Below are positions 34,901 to 43,989 of a stretch of DNA of 64,000 nt, piece after piece. The translations under genes were made by a program, and so were the position numbers. Position 1 is the first letter of the stretch. Each line of letters begins with the position of its first letter. Source of the DNA: Nereocystis luetkeana (Eukaryota; Sar; Phaeophyceae; Laminariales; Laminariaceae). The stretch covers positions 2,169,001 to 2,233,000 of the forward strand of contig JARUPZ010000027.1 in NCBI GenBank assembly GCA_031213475.1. The letters are read 5' to 3'. Under the pieces are notes generated by a model. The model made no database searches. It was not told the origin of the DNA and saw nothing but the letters and a program-made list of their open reading frames with translations.

Positions 34901-37314
34901 TGGTAGCGTAGGTACGGGTAGGACAGTATGCAGTTAGGTGTGGTTCCAGGTACCGGTAGGTATTAATAGGTACGACGCAGGTAAAAGTGAGGTGTATCGA
35001 TAAGTCGGTGAGACATATCAGGTAGGTAAGTGACCCGCGCCGGCGCACGGATTGCTTGGGGCTGGTTTAAATTTGCGGGAAAGCATTGGCGAGAGGCGGG
35101 GGGGGGGGGTGGCGGAGCTCATTAATGTCATAGTCCGTTGTCTCAGATTAACGTTGTTGAAAAGTCCCATGTCGTCCTCGTTAAAAAGGCTTTTTTGCCG
35201 CCAATGCGTACGCGCCCGAGTCGGGCCGACAATACTCAAAGGTTCGGTTTCGACCGCCCACATACCTTCTGCAGCTACTTATTCTGTGCTGCAGCACATC
35301 GCCAGGGCATGTGACAACAAAAGCCCATGTACCCCCCCCCTATGTATTTTTCGTAGATTGGGTGGGCGTTGGTCGGCAACGACACTGTAAAGCATGCCGC
35401 TCATTACGTGAGCTAGACAAGCAGGGTACGACTTTTTTTTTTCGGCGGTCGGTCACAGGTGGCGATCGAGTCGGATCATGTGGTCGGGGTGGGCAACCTT
35501 TACTCCGCACCAGGGGAATTATCGTATCACGTACTGGTAGTGTTTGGTAACGCACCCAAGAGGCAGTTAACATAGTACCAGGTAGCTCCATTACTGTCAC
35601 TGGAAGTGGCCACACGCGGAAGTAAATAATTTCATTGAAGCTTTCATCCATGTGCAAGTCCGCCTCACAAACGCTTCTTATTAATAGTAGGATGCAGCTC
35701 ACCCTTCATGCGACTCGCCGAACATCTCACGGCGCTTCGCGCTTGGTGCAAGCAATGTGCGCCTGGTCGGTAAAAACCTGACGTGCTCCGTCACGGCACG
35801 GCATTGTAGGGATGCGAGGGTCTATGGTCATACGACTACCGCCATGCATGATAATTAGTACACCCCCCTCCTCAAAAACGGTTCTCAGTAGGATGCTGCT
35901 CACCCTTCATGCGACTCGCCAGACACCTCACGGCGCTTCGCGCTTGATGTAAGCAATGTCTGCCTGGTCGGTGAAAACCCGACATGCCCCGTGCCGGCAA
36001 TGCAGGGATGCGAGGGTCTATGGTCATACGCCTCCGGCCATGCATGAGATCGAGTACATATCTCCTATCGAGTAAACCCCCTCCCCTCCCGCTCCCCCCC
36101 CCGAACACCCACCCACTCTCTCACCTTGACGTATGTTCCTCTGGACTTAAGAAGACTCATACTAGGGATGAAAAACTCTAAAACTCTTGAAAATCAAGTA
36201 CAAACTCAAAAACCCACTGACTATTAATAGAACGATTTCGTTGAAACTTTACTGAACGAAAAAAACAAAAAAGGTGAAGGAAGCAGTGAGCAAGACGGAC
36301 CTGAAGGCCATCATCAGGCGCCGCGATGGTTCCGACGGCGGAGGACCGAAGGACGCCGGGGCCGACTGGGAGTTCAAAGATGGCATTCCTGTTTCGGGAG
36401 GGGGGGGGGACGGATGGGGTGACGGTCGGCGCAGTCGAGAAGGCGGCGGAGGTAGGGGATCTGGGTCTCGGAAGGACGATGATGAGGATGATGAGGATGA
36501 GGGCAATGTGAGGGAGTCGAGGGAATTGACGCGGGAGACGGTGGATGCTGTGAGGAAACTGGCGGCGGCGGGGATGATCGAGGACAAGGAAAAGCGCTTG
36601 CTTCTAGCGGACGTGATTCGGTGAGTGTGGGCGCGGGGGGGGTGGTGGGTGATTATGACGGATTTGGTGGTATTCATGGTCGCGGTAGTGGTGATTTAAA
36701 TGGGAATTACGTTCCCCCCCTCTCATTTTCGTTGTGGGGGTAAGGGGGATGACTGCCATGGTCATGGTAAGATCATTGCGATGGGAATGATAACGGTGAT
36801 GGCGAATTGTGACGATGGTGAGGATGATTAACACGGTGGTGGGAACCAGGACTCGACGCACGCTATATGCGGCCGCTCGATGCAAGGACCTATGGCAACT
36901 CGATCATCAGGCCGGAGGCGAGAGGTTCGATTAGTTTGACCCCTGCCATACGAAAGGCTGATTGAACAAAGTTGTCCTAACCCGCAGCCGAACAAGTAGT
37001 GGGCAAAAAAAATACTTGGATCATCACACCATTACATTACCTACACACGTAGTTCGATAATCGAGTTTACGATGTATCTTCTCCAAGCGTTTTTATGTAT
37101 TTTATTCCTTGCCCCCCCCCCCCCCCCTACGCTTGCCACCTCGTTTGTTGTATGCAGAAACGCCTCGTCCGATGGGCCTTCCATCACCGAGGTGGCGTTT
37201 GAGGTGCTGGTGGGAGGGGGCATGGGGCGAGAGTTCGACCCCACGGGGTGCGAGGAGTTCGTCGATCAGTGCAAGGCTTTCGCCATTCAGCTGGCGGATG
37301 AGCAGAGAAGGTGA
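22582..37314 (+). CDS. SnoaL/NTF2-like domain protein with long charged extensions, nine exons
   Basis: Exons: 22582-23042, 24350-24563, 26090-26188, 27254-27331, 28402-28479, 31039-31307, 34665-34860, 36274-36620, 37158-37314; about 632 aa. All junction phases agree across the model. The SnoaL-like fold spans residues about 205-335: VLEVNSQFYRARAYK (exon 2 end), VWDKSDLSECIRSVGAPLKG (exon 3), FKIRNLE (exon 4), GTLAWVTCVEDLRN (exon 5) and LVTNVFRKTSSGWRLARHHA (exon 6). Such domains form a small cone-shaped barrel that binds ligands or dimerises; the substrate is unknown. The N-terminus is hydrophobic (residues 9-33) and may be a targeting segment, but lacks a clear ASAF motif. Exons 7-8 add an Asp run, LPPYLRKLIQDK and a Gly/Asp-rich linker. 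Exon 9 gives EVAFEVLVGGGMGREFDP. An in-frame ATG at 22432 would add 50 residues. The gene ends at TGA 37312-37314 unless that site is spliced. Confidence 0.85.
23691..23912 (-). repeat. R500 repeat, partial inverted copy (SnoaL-gene intron 1)
   Basis: The complement of the R500 tail: GGCCATGCAT end at the left, CTTGGTGCAAG and the AAGCGGTTCTTAGTAGG region at the right. It provides the version without TATTAATA at the site where copies B and C carry it. Confidence 0.8.
23895..23985. repeat. GA/G-rich purine tract
   Basis: AGGAGGAGGACGAGG-type repeats leading into a long G-run at about 23946-23959, in intron 1 of the SnoaL-domain gene. Confidence 0.7.
24038..24159. repeat. TA-flanked MITE carrying two TACCTGGTA inserts
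   Basis: A family copy with ends TTACGGGGGACC and GGCCCCCCGTAA. Relative to sibling copies it has 7 extra bases at two places, 24053-24061 and 24103-24111. At each, a single TA has become TACCTGGTA. This is the cleanest evidence for the micro-insert described in the findings. Confidence 0.9.
24564..24735. repeat. Purine-rich GGA array at start of intron 2
   Basis: G-runs and GGAAGGAGG words start directly after the donor of exon 2 of the SnoaL-domain gene. The opposite strand gives only Pro/Ser-rich open frames. Confidence 0.7.
25505..25613. repeat. TA-flanked MITE, copy (intron 2)
   Basis: TA, TTACGGGGGACCATAGTTAA through TATGGCCCCCCGTAA, TA. Its internal GAGATATATAGGTTTTTATG is a reference empty site for one of the TACCTGGTA inserts at 24103. 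Confidence 0.9.
25817..25924. repeat. TA-flanked MITE, copy (intron 2)
   Basis: TA, TTACGGGGGACCATAGTTAA through CTATGGTCCCCCGTAA, TA, 204 bp from the previous copy and in the same orientation. Confidence 0.9.
26225..26405. repeat. AGCTGCAAGCT-type degenerate repeat
   Basis: The words AGCTGC, GCAAGCT and GCGCGAGC recur through the first 200 bp of intron 3 of the SnoaL-domain gene. Confidence 0.5.
26675..27065. repeat. GGTAAC/GGTAGC hexamer array (intron 3)
   Basis: Nearly 400 bp of GGTAGC, GGTAAC and AACGGT hexamers, degenerate toward the right. It encodes Ser/Asn/Gly or Val/Thr runs in every frame and is non-coding. Confidence 0.8.
27508..28197. mobile_element. 690-bp foldback element, copy B (SnoaL-gene intron 4)
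   Basis: Same structure and length as 14867-15557: leader with C/T-rich tract, then inverted arms of about 250 bp meeting at GATCGGAAAAAACGTTTTTT. The copies differ at only a few scattered positions. It lies inside intron 4, so the pre-mRNA would contain the hairpin. Confidence 0.88.
28606..29005. repeat. (AGT)n trinucleotide array (intron 5)
   Basis: About 400 bp of AGT/GTA repeats, switching to the complementary (ACT)n at about 28902-28920 and back. This gives long poly-Ser or poly-Val/Leu open frames on both strands that are not genes. The local inversion allows a perfect hairpin. Confidence 0.9.
30268..30775 (+). repeat. R500 repeat, copy B (intron 5)
   Basis: A near-complete copy, from GTTGGGTTGGCGTCGG to the tail GGCCATGCAT. 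It carries TATTAATA at about 30584 and is followed by an ACACCCCCG C-rich stretch. Confidence 0.85.
30840..31012. repeat. AACC/AAACC-rich array before exon 6
   Basis: AACCAAACC-type repeats, about 170 bp, just upstream of the pyrimidine tract and acceptor of exon 6. The minus strand is correspondingly GGTTTGGTTTGG. Confidence 0.7.
31325..31690. repeat. 40-bp array rich in GGTACCCGGGTAC (intron 6)
   Basis: Imperfect units containing CCGAGCAGGGTATAC, AACCTGAGGGTACC and CGGGTACATAC recur about eight to nine times. Many units contain the palindromic GGTACCCGGGTACC core. Confidence 0.75.
31735..31990 (-). repeat. SINE family 2, partial body copy (intron 6)
   Basis: TTTCCAGTTCCAGCTCGCGC, then TTCTGAACAAGCCGTGGCCA and GAGGTGTCCTCCC align with the family 2 body at 10500-10600. 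The tRNA head is not recognisable. Confidence 0.55.
32246..32335. repeat. TTAA-type MITE, copy (intron 6)
   Basis: Arms CTGCAGTCCCGTTTTTGGGG and CCAAAAACGGGACTGCAGTC, right TTAA at 32332-32335. The left terminal bases are missing or diverged. Confidence 0.78.
32930..33225. repeat. Tandem duplication of about 130 bp
   Basis: GGACTCG(A/G)CTCGG, TTTTGCGCAC, TGTGCCTTTTCGTTTTTC and GCCA(T/A)TGAGCTA occur in the same order at about 32940-33050 and 33070-33195. The second copy carries a (GTT)n expansion at 33107-33132. Read on minus, GTAGCTCATTGGCATCAG is A-box-like, so a tRNA-related origin is possible. Confidence 0.65.
33956..34064. repeat. TA-flanked MITE, copy (intron 6)
   Basis: TA, TTACGGGGGACCATAGTTAA through CTATAGTCCCTCGTTA, TA, with a diverged right end. 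Confidence 0.88.
35350..35868 (+). repeat. R500 repeat, copy C (intron 7), with micro-inserts
   Basis: A full copy up to GGCCATGCAT. Compared with copies A and B it carries TACCAGGTA at 35575-35583, TACTGGTA near 35539 and TATTAATA near 35680, each where another copy has only TA. Confidence 0.85.
35878..36056 (+). repeat. R500 repeat, tail-only copy (intron 7)
   Basis: Begins at ACGGTTCTCAGTAGGATGC and ends GGCCATGCAT, followed by a C-rich tract at 36068-36110. It lies in tandem behind copy C. Confidence 0.8.
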
Positions 37315-37636
37315 TCCTGTCCGTCTGTTGCGCCGTGCTTGTGGGTCGTGCGGCTCGTGAGAGTCGTGCCGGTCGTGCCAGTCATGCGAGTCGTGCGGGA
37401 CAGGCATGTCTGCTGCGCGGTGGGCAGACACCATGGAGACCCTGGCCTTCGATGCTTGTAGAGTATCAAATCGCCTTGTATTTCCCATGACCCCGACCCT
37501 GTCGAAAATATTAGTGAAAAAAACATATCACCCGACCCCCCCCCCGTCCCCCATACCGCACCCCGCGGCCGTCCCCTCTCACCCACAACGCCCTCCCTCC
37601 ACGTTCGAACTCCTTCTTCGCGTTTTGTTTCTTCAG

Positions 37637-37672
37637 CCAACGACGGCGGTGGTGGAAGTTCTGGGCGAGGAG
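37637..37672 (+). other. Possible extra 3' exon of the SnoaL-domain gene
   Basis: A good pyrimidine tract and acceptor (TTTGTTTCTTCAG) precede 36 bp in phase 2, ending at a GAG|gtagcg donor. If exon 9 is spliced at 37310 (AGAAG|gtgatc) rather than ended by TGA at 37312-37314, this exon would add a Trp/Arg-rich stretch (QRRRWWKFWARR) and the gene would continue. I could not find a following exon with matching phase, so this is an alternative only. Confidence 0.25.
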
Positions 37673-39860
37673 GTAGCGTGTTCGCACTTTCTCCTGTTCT
37701 CCCATCTAAAGAGCTCCCGATTTTATATCTCCTGCTTTTCCCGCGCTTTTTTTGCAAGAGGGGAACAAATGCGCCAGGAGACTGTCGTCTCGGGTACATG
37801 ACTGCCTACTTTGGCCTCCAAATATTTAGTTTTAGTGTACGGGGTTGTCAGTCAACTGGTAAAATCGCGGTCTCCTACCAATAGCATCTCTGGAGGGGAG
37901 AGGCTGAAACCGTGTGGGGGAAATCATAAACATGCGCAGCACTGCGAGCGCATGGGGGCAGAAGGGGCGGGGCAGGGCCGGGCCGGGCCGGCGCGGGCAG
38001 ATAACGAGAAAATGGGAGGGTGCGGGGAAATAATGTTAGCCCGTTGATTTTCTGCCAAACTTATCATAAACTTATTTCAAGTTTCATGCTGGATGATGGG
38101 GGACGTGCTTTTTTGGACTTGAAGGGGAAGAAAATATGAAGGGCATTATTGGAAATCGAGGGATCGGCCACGCGACACAGCCCGGGCCGCTGGGTTAAGA
38201 GATATCGAAATTTGCGCCCGAGCCACGGCGCAAGGAGTTCCGCGACACTACTGTGCATACTCGTACTGTCGCACGCCCATGCTGGATTACCTAGTCAGTA
38301 GGCAGCAGTAGGTAAGACCACGCTCATCGTGTTTTGGTCGTTCTGTACCTGGGTCTCTGAAGGGTTGAGCTTCTGGCCTCTCCAAGGTGTCACAACCTGA
38401 CTTCGACGCGAGGCCAGACGATGAGGGGTGGGGGACAACGTGAAACTCTTGGCTTCTACTAAAGTTGTATCCTTCCTGGGTCCTCCATGAGGTGGTATAC
38501 AACCCGTAGCACGCTTTCATCGAAGCATCACTCTTACACGCAGCTTGCGAGTATGAGTTTTGACGATATCTTCGATATCACACGCGCGATCGAAGTATCA
38601 CATGCAGCTTGCAAATACGAGATTCGACGACATCCTCGATCTCACATCACAGCTACGGTGTCCTTTCTAGTTTGATAGAAAGGCTTATCAAAATCTGACT
38701 CGGGGGGGGGGGGGCGGGGACGCTAAACCTTAACCTTGGCCACCGACGTAGTCGTAGGGGCGATGTCTTCGAGTGTGCGGACTGGCTTGTGCCAAAGTTG
38801 TCTAACCCTGTTACCCCCTTCGGGACTTTAACGGGAAAATTTGACGATAAAAGTGGCGATTACAGCAACGGCCACTGCAGGATACAATGGTTGGGGGGTG
38901 ATACAATGGTTGGTGTCCGGAGTTGCAAAGGTTGAAGGCAAGGAGCCGTAGGGCACGGGCGCAGCATGATCCTATCCATACTGCTGCGCGCTAACTCTGC
39001 TCCTTGGCGGTTGCCAGCACCAAAGTTATCATCGTTTTGGTCTCCATCTCGGAGTCCCAAGGGTTAACATGAAGGCACGGCCAGAAATGCGCGGAGGGGT
39101 TAGGGGTGGGGGTGGAGAAGATGTTGACCCTTTGACATAAGAGGACGGGCCGAGTCACCCTACGTCAGCACGAGTGAAATTTTTACCTGGTACATGAATT
39201 ACCAACTCAGCGTGAAGAGCTCCGAAGTGAAATAAGCACTGCCTGCTGAGGGCGATGTTCTTCACCTCCAAGCAGCAGCGCCCGCTATGTCCCCAAGACC
39301 CATATCCACATAGGAAACCTGGGGATGTACCCCGGATGTCCCCTGACAACCACACACTGCTCGCAAAAATGGTATTAATGGGTGTTTGATTGTGGTGGGT
39401 GTCATGGTAGAATGGTTGGACCCCTTCGGGGCTCGAGATTGAAACCATGTTGGAAAATTGTGACGATCGGTCACACGAACCAACCCGGGCCACTACTGGC
39501 GTAGGGGATATGCCCAATCTGCAATCTGTATGCGGTACGCTCGGATAATGATGATACTCGTACTGCGTGCGGTTGCACACTCCCACTCTAGTGTCACTAT
39601 GGCATTGCCTTCAATGATCTTGCCCCACCTGCTTATCATGACACCACTACTACTGTAGACGCTTGAGAAGAACGCGCTCACTCACTCACTCACTCACTCG
39701 TCGAATTAGTCAATCTACCACTCAAGTACCCTGGAAGCATCGTCCAAAATTGGCGTTTGGCTTTAGCTCTACGTGGTGGAGTTGTCTGGTGGCTATGCTT
39801 GGGCCCCATGATGGGTTACAGGTACACGCTTTCTTCATCACTCACCGCACATTTTTGGTA
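37673..39860. other. Intergenic DNA, no gene recognised
   Basis: Contains a 65-bp tandem duplication (GATATC/TCGAAGTATCACATGCAGCTTGC type) at about 38510-38645 and a G-run at 38701-38714. Open frames are unremarkable. Confidence 0.3.
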
Positions 39861-39865
39861 TCCTC

Positions 39866-40850
39866 GCTTTCCAGCTCAATTCGCAGGAGCTTTTACAGCG
39901 GCGCTCCGGACAATGTTGAGATCAAGGTCGGGGCACTTTGTACCCCTGGACAAGTTTGCATACTAAGCCGGTACTCGTTTTAGTACTCACGTGTGTCGTT
40001 TGCTTAGAGATAGAAGAAGAGCAGCAGCTTTATTCCTTTCGTGCACGCATAAACTGGGACTGGGGAGCCAAGCTCGTGCCTCGCTAGGAAAACCCCTGGT
40101 TTTCCATTTAAGATACGCCTCCCAAGTACTACAAATGCGGTCCCCATACCTGAACCCAGGTAATTACCAGGCTTTCAGCCTCATTCAAAACAGTATCATA
40201 ACACTAGCCCACTCTGATGAACCGTATATGCATAATTATGGGGGATTCGTGGAAACCCCGATTCCGCAAGCTATAACCTTTATGAGTCGAAGATACTGTT
40301 CCTCAAAACCCACTCCCACACCTCTGAGCGGCAAGGTACGTCAAAAAAGATAAAGGAAGGAAGGTCTAGCCTTGAAGGGCAGGAATAAATGCCCCGAGTG
40401 GTTAAGGGATTGGACTGGAAACCCGTTGTGGCTATCACGCGCAGGTTCGTGTCCTGCCGACGACGCCACTTGTTAAGATCAAGGTCGGGACACTTTGTAT
40501 CCCTGGACAGGTTTGCCTATTAAGCCGGTAGTCGTTGGTACTCACGTGTGTTGTTTGCTTAGAGATGGAAGATCAGCTTTATTCCTTTCGTGCACGCAAA
40601 GACTGGGAGCCAAGCTCGTGCCTCCCTGGGAAAAACCCTGGTTTTCCCTCCAAGATACGACGTCTCCCAAGTACTACGAATACGATCCCAATACCTGAAC
40701 CCTGGTAATTACCGGGCCTTCAGCCTCATTCAGAGCAGTACCATAGCAACAAGCCGTGGACACAGGTGTCTTTCTTCTCCCCCCCGGTACATGCCTTCAC
40801 TTTTTTCGTACAAATATTTTAGCATTAAATCTCATTGTTCGTCGATGTTT
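39866..40850. mobile_element. Nested SINE complex with tRNA-Ser-derived member
   Basis: A 275-bp body (AGATCAAGGTCGGG to CAGCCTCATTCA) occurs twice in direct orientation, about 39917-40200 and 40472-40745. The second copy is directly preceded by a tRNA-Ser-like head (40388-40466). The pair is bracketed by two halves of a family 2 SINE body, left 39866-39915 and right 40746-40850 (AACAAGCCGTGGACACAGGT), suggesting insertion into that SINE. Confidence 0.65.
40388..40466 (+). pseudogene. tRNA-Ser(GGA)-like sequence, SINE head
   Basis: CCGAGTGGTTAAGG (D arm and A box), GGACTGGAAA (anticodon GGA), a variable arm, and GCAGGTTCGTGTCCTGC (T arm; one B-box mismatch), ending CCGACGACG. The 3' acceptor strand is intact, but the 5' strand (expected CGTCGTC-like) is lost. 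It is therefore not a functional tRNA and is best read as the head of the SINE that follows. The same 3' end, TTCGTGTCCTGCCGACGACG, reappears at about 41944-41963 joined to a different sequence. Confidence 0.65.
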
Positions 40851-41215
40851 ACCGAATGAATGAGTATACCAGGTATTCGCGCACCCACTGTACGATAGGA
40901 TGCGTGTGAGGCGTGTTTCATCCGAGGGGCATCACCTATGATACCTGGCACTGGTTCATTTTTCTTTCGTTCGTCTGGGTCGTGTTGAGTGAACACGTAG
41001 GGGCTTTGCCCCGACCTCCAAGACACTAATTCCGCCTGTTTGCGGTTTCACAAGGTTGGAAAGCTTAGTTGACGGTTGATCACCGTCCCCTTTCCACAGG
41101 AGTGCAGCGGGGAGTGCCTAACCGCTTGACCCCCACTCATAATCTAGGCGCTCCGCGCATTACTAGTCCCAGGTAGCAGGTAACTACGACACATCAATCG
41201 CATTTGCCGTATCCG
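40851..41215. other. Unassigned spacer
   Basis: TACCAGGTA occurs near 40867. No gene is recognised. Confidence 0.3.
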
Positions 41216-41217
41216 GC

Positions 41218-42040
41218 CACGCTCGCCGTAACATAATGTGAAGGTGTTACCTACTGAGCTATAGGGGTAAAAGATCGATCGATTACCCATGTGAAGGGGT
41301 TGCCTACTGAGCTATTGGGGTAAAAGATCGATCGATTACCCAACCCAGGGTAACCCTTATAACACTTTCCCCCCCTCTGAACGGCGGGGTCTTTGGAGCG
41401 TCGGAATCGTGTACGTCGGTATGCTCACCTACTCGCTTCGTTTCACTACCTACCTGGGAAGCCAGGGAGATAGATGTGTTTTTAGGGACGCACGCGCAAG
41501 CGTTTCCGCAAAAGAAACGTTCGAAGTGAGATTCGAACCCGTGACCTGGACGACGTCAAATGTGAATGGGTTACCTACTGAGCTATAGGGGTAAAAACTC
41601 AATCAATTACCCTACCCAGAGTGATATCCTTAAAACACTCTCCCCCCCTCTGAACGGCGGGCTATTTGGGGCGTCGGGACCGTATAGCTCTGTACGCCCA
41701 CCTACCCGCTTCGTTTCGAACACGTTGACACACGCGCAGAAACACAGCGAGCGCACGTTGCGCCAACACGAAGCAGCATCTTTTGCATCCGTGACACTTA
41801 TTTTGACCGATCAAGTTTATGTCACATGTAATCGGCAACCGTTTCACGCGATGGTACAACAGGAACCAGGGAGATAGATGTGTTTGTGAGGACGCACGCG
41901 CAAGCGTTTCTATAGAAGAAACGTTCGAAGTGAGATTTGAGTTCGTGTCCTGCCGACGACGCCTAATGTGAAGGTGTTTACCTACTGAGCTATCGGGATA
42001 AAATATCGATCGACTACCCAGCCCAGGGTAATCCTTATAC
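41218..42040 (-). repeat. tRNA-derived SINE family 3, clustered copies
   Basis: On the minus strand TAGCTCAGTAGGTAACCC (A box) and GGGTTCGAATC (B box, 41530-41541) lie about 40 bp apart, as in a tRNA. The A-box part recurs at about 41240, 41305, 41575 and 41985. Body words CTGAACGGCGGG, CGCTTCGTTTC and GGGAGATAGATGTGTTT repeat in the same order. The copies overlap and are partly truncated. Confidence 0.7.
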
Positions 42041-42109
42041 CAATAACTACTGGAGCATACAGTGCGAACGCTGTAATCAACTGAAGTCAAGACCAACGTA
42101 GGCTGCTCT

Positions 42110-42840
42110 AGTCAAGTGCGCAAAATAGAAAATTGGACGTATACAACAACAACAGACCGAGTCACCAAAACAACCACGCCATCACAACCACAGCACCTAC
42201 CCGCATTAGCACCATTGCCACCCAGAGCTATAACAGAACCAGCGACATCATCGCACAAGCCGGGCGTAACCAGGGGGAGTGACAGCAGCTCCATTGTCCA
42301 GCTGCGCATGAAAGGAGGGTTCTGCTCGGGACAAGGATGCGGGTCGGAGGGTGGGAGACACATACGAAAAGCGTTGTCTCGCCCCGCGAGACGAGGCATC
42401 GTCCTAGACCTCAACGCACCCCGTCAATACGGAAAAGGAAGTTGCCACCGCGGGTTGTCGCGGACGCGCATAATGAAAGGGTGGGAAAGGAGGGACGCGG
42501 CGCCTGGGCACCGCCGCTGTCGAAGAAGGAGCCTCGCTCAAACGGCGGTCGAAGAGAGGTTTCGGGCTATTTCAGGAACAAACCTGCCTCTCTCCACATG
42601 TCATTAAATATGTTTCACCCCAGCATGGAGTCGTCAAACGAGCGTTGCGGCGCTTGGTGGCTCTTGCGTACGCGGCGCGAGGGGTCTCCGCGAGACAGAG
42701 ACGGCGGGGCGCTTGGTCCAGGCCGAATCGAGAAAGCGGCCGCAAGGGGCGATCGTCTCGGCTACGTGGCTAACATCGTGTGTTGTGATTTTATTTTCGT
42801 CAGGGCTTTCATGTTATGTGTACTCATTCAGCCATGACTT
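42110..42840 (+). other. GC-rich stretch with two overlapping open frames, nature uncertain
   Basis: Two plus-strand frames stay open together (42116-42607 and 42337-42837). They share no recognisable domain. FCSGQGCGSEGGR and RRGIVLDLN in the first frame, and Arg-rich RETRHRPRPQRTP in the second, are the most protein-like pieces. Base composition resembles exons rather than the surrounding AT-richer repeats. It could be a small gene, an exon of an unrecognised gene, or a decayed one. Confidence 0.25.
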
Positions 42841-43985
42841 CAACATTATGCTCGTACCATAGGGTTCAAACGGTAGCACTTTATCGTCGTTGAAGCACAA
42901 TCTACCTCAGGTGCTCAATGAGATGTGAACAACTAAAGTTCCCTACCTTCAGTGATTCTAAATATGTCCCCTGTAGCTCTCACTGATGGAGCCCTTCACT
43001 GATTATCCTTCGAAATGTCATTCGAGTACTCGTATTACTGTTGTTGTCTGCGACGTTGGGGAGGGGCTTCACTGACATGGTACGAGATCCGCGGGACTGG
43101 CCGCTGCTTCTCGTTCCCTACGATGATGGCAGTACTACCCGAGAGTTCCCCCCCCAGCTAACTGGCCAGAGCTCTGACAAACATGGTCTCGGACGACCGA
43201 GACAGAGCAGAGCTCCGAATCGCCACCAGATAATCGCAAACAATAAATATAAAATAAAGGCGGTGTGGCGCATACCATGTACCAGGTAGTATGTATATCG
43301 TGGTGCACACCATGTGCGCGTGGCACGCACCATGTGTGTGGCACACACCCTGTGTATGTCCTCCGTTATACATCCACATTCGAAAGAAGAAAGGGCGGGT
43401 GGGCAGGGGAAAACGCACAATATATTATAGTCCCACGTTTTAGGCCTATCGACAGCAACACGCAGTGTCATGCCATCGCTCGTGTACCTTGGCTATGCTC
43501 CAGCGGTTAGCAATAGAAGGCAGGGACTAGACGACGGGGCACTGTTGCTGTGCTTCTCTGCTGTAACTCAGAACTATGGAATGTCGTCAGAGGGTCATGG
43601 TTGATTTCTCGGTAGCCAATAAAAAACAGAAAATAAAAAACTACGTACGCACTGATGACCTTTCCCCTATTTTCAAGTTCAATATCGTATCGTATTGACG
43701 TTACAAAAACGTAACGCCGTAAAATTATGACCCTGTGTTTTACTGCAGAAACACGCAACTACCGTCTTTCTCGACCGGTGCATGCGTGGGTAGGAGTTAC
43801 TAGTTGTACGTTGTTGCTGATGTTATGCCAAGTTCTTCGTCCGACCGTTAAACCTCAGAGAAAAAAATACACCGGGGAACAGCACAATACCATTACCGTA
43901 GAGCAGGGCAATCGTTGCCCTGCTGTTCCCTAGGTGTTACCATTTATTTACTTGGTAGTATTTCGTAGTTTTTATAGAATTATTA
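42841..43985. other. Unassigned intergenic DNA
   Basis: A run of CACCATGTGCG/CACACCATGTG words lies at 43300-43350. No gene is recognised. Confidence 0.3.
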
Positions 43986-43989
43986 TTAA

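Noticed and set aside
40388-40466. Functional tRNA-Ser
   Set aside because: The 5' acceptor strand does not pair with the intact 3' strand, the B box has a mismatch, and it is fused to a SINE body.
41519-41600. Functional tRNA on the minus strand with good A and B boxes
   Set aside because: Acceptor ends do not pair, and the A-box part recurs several times within 800 bp as part of a repeat family.
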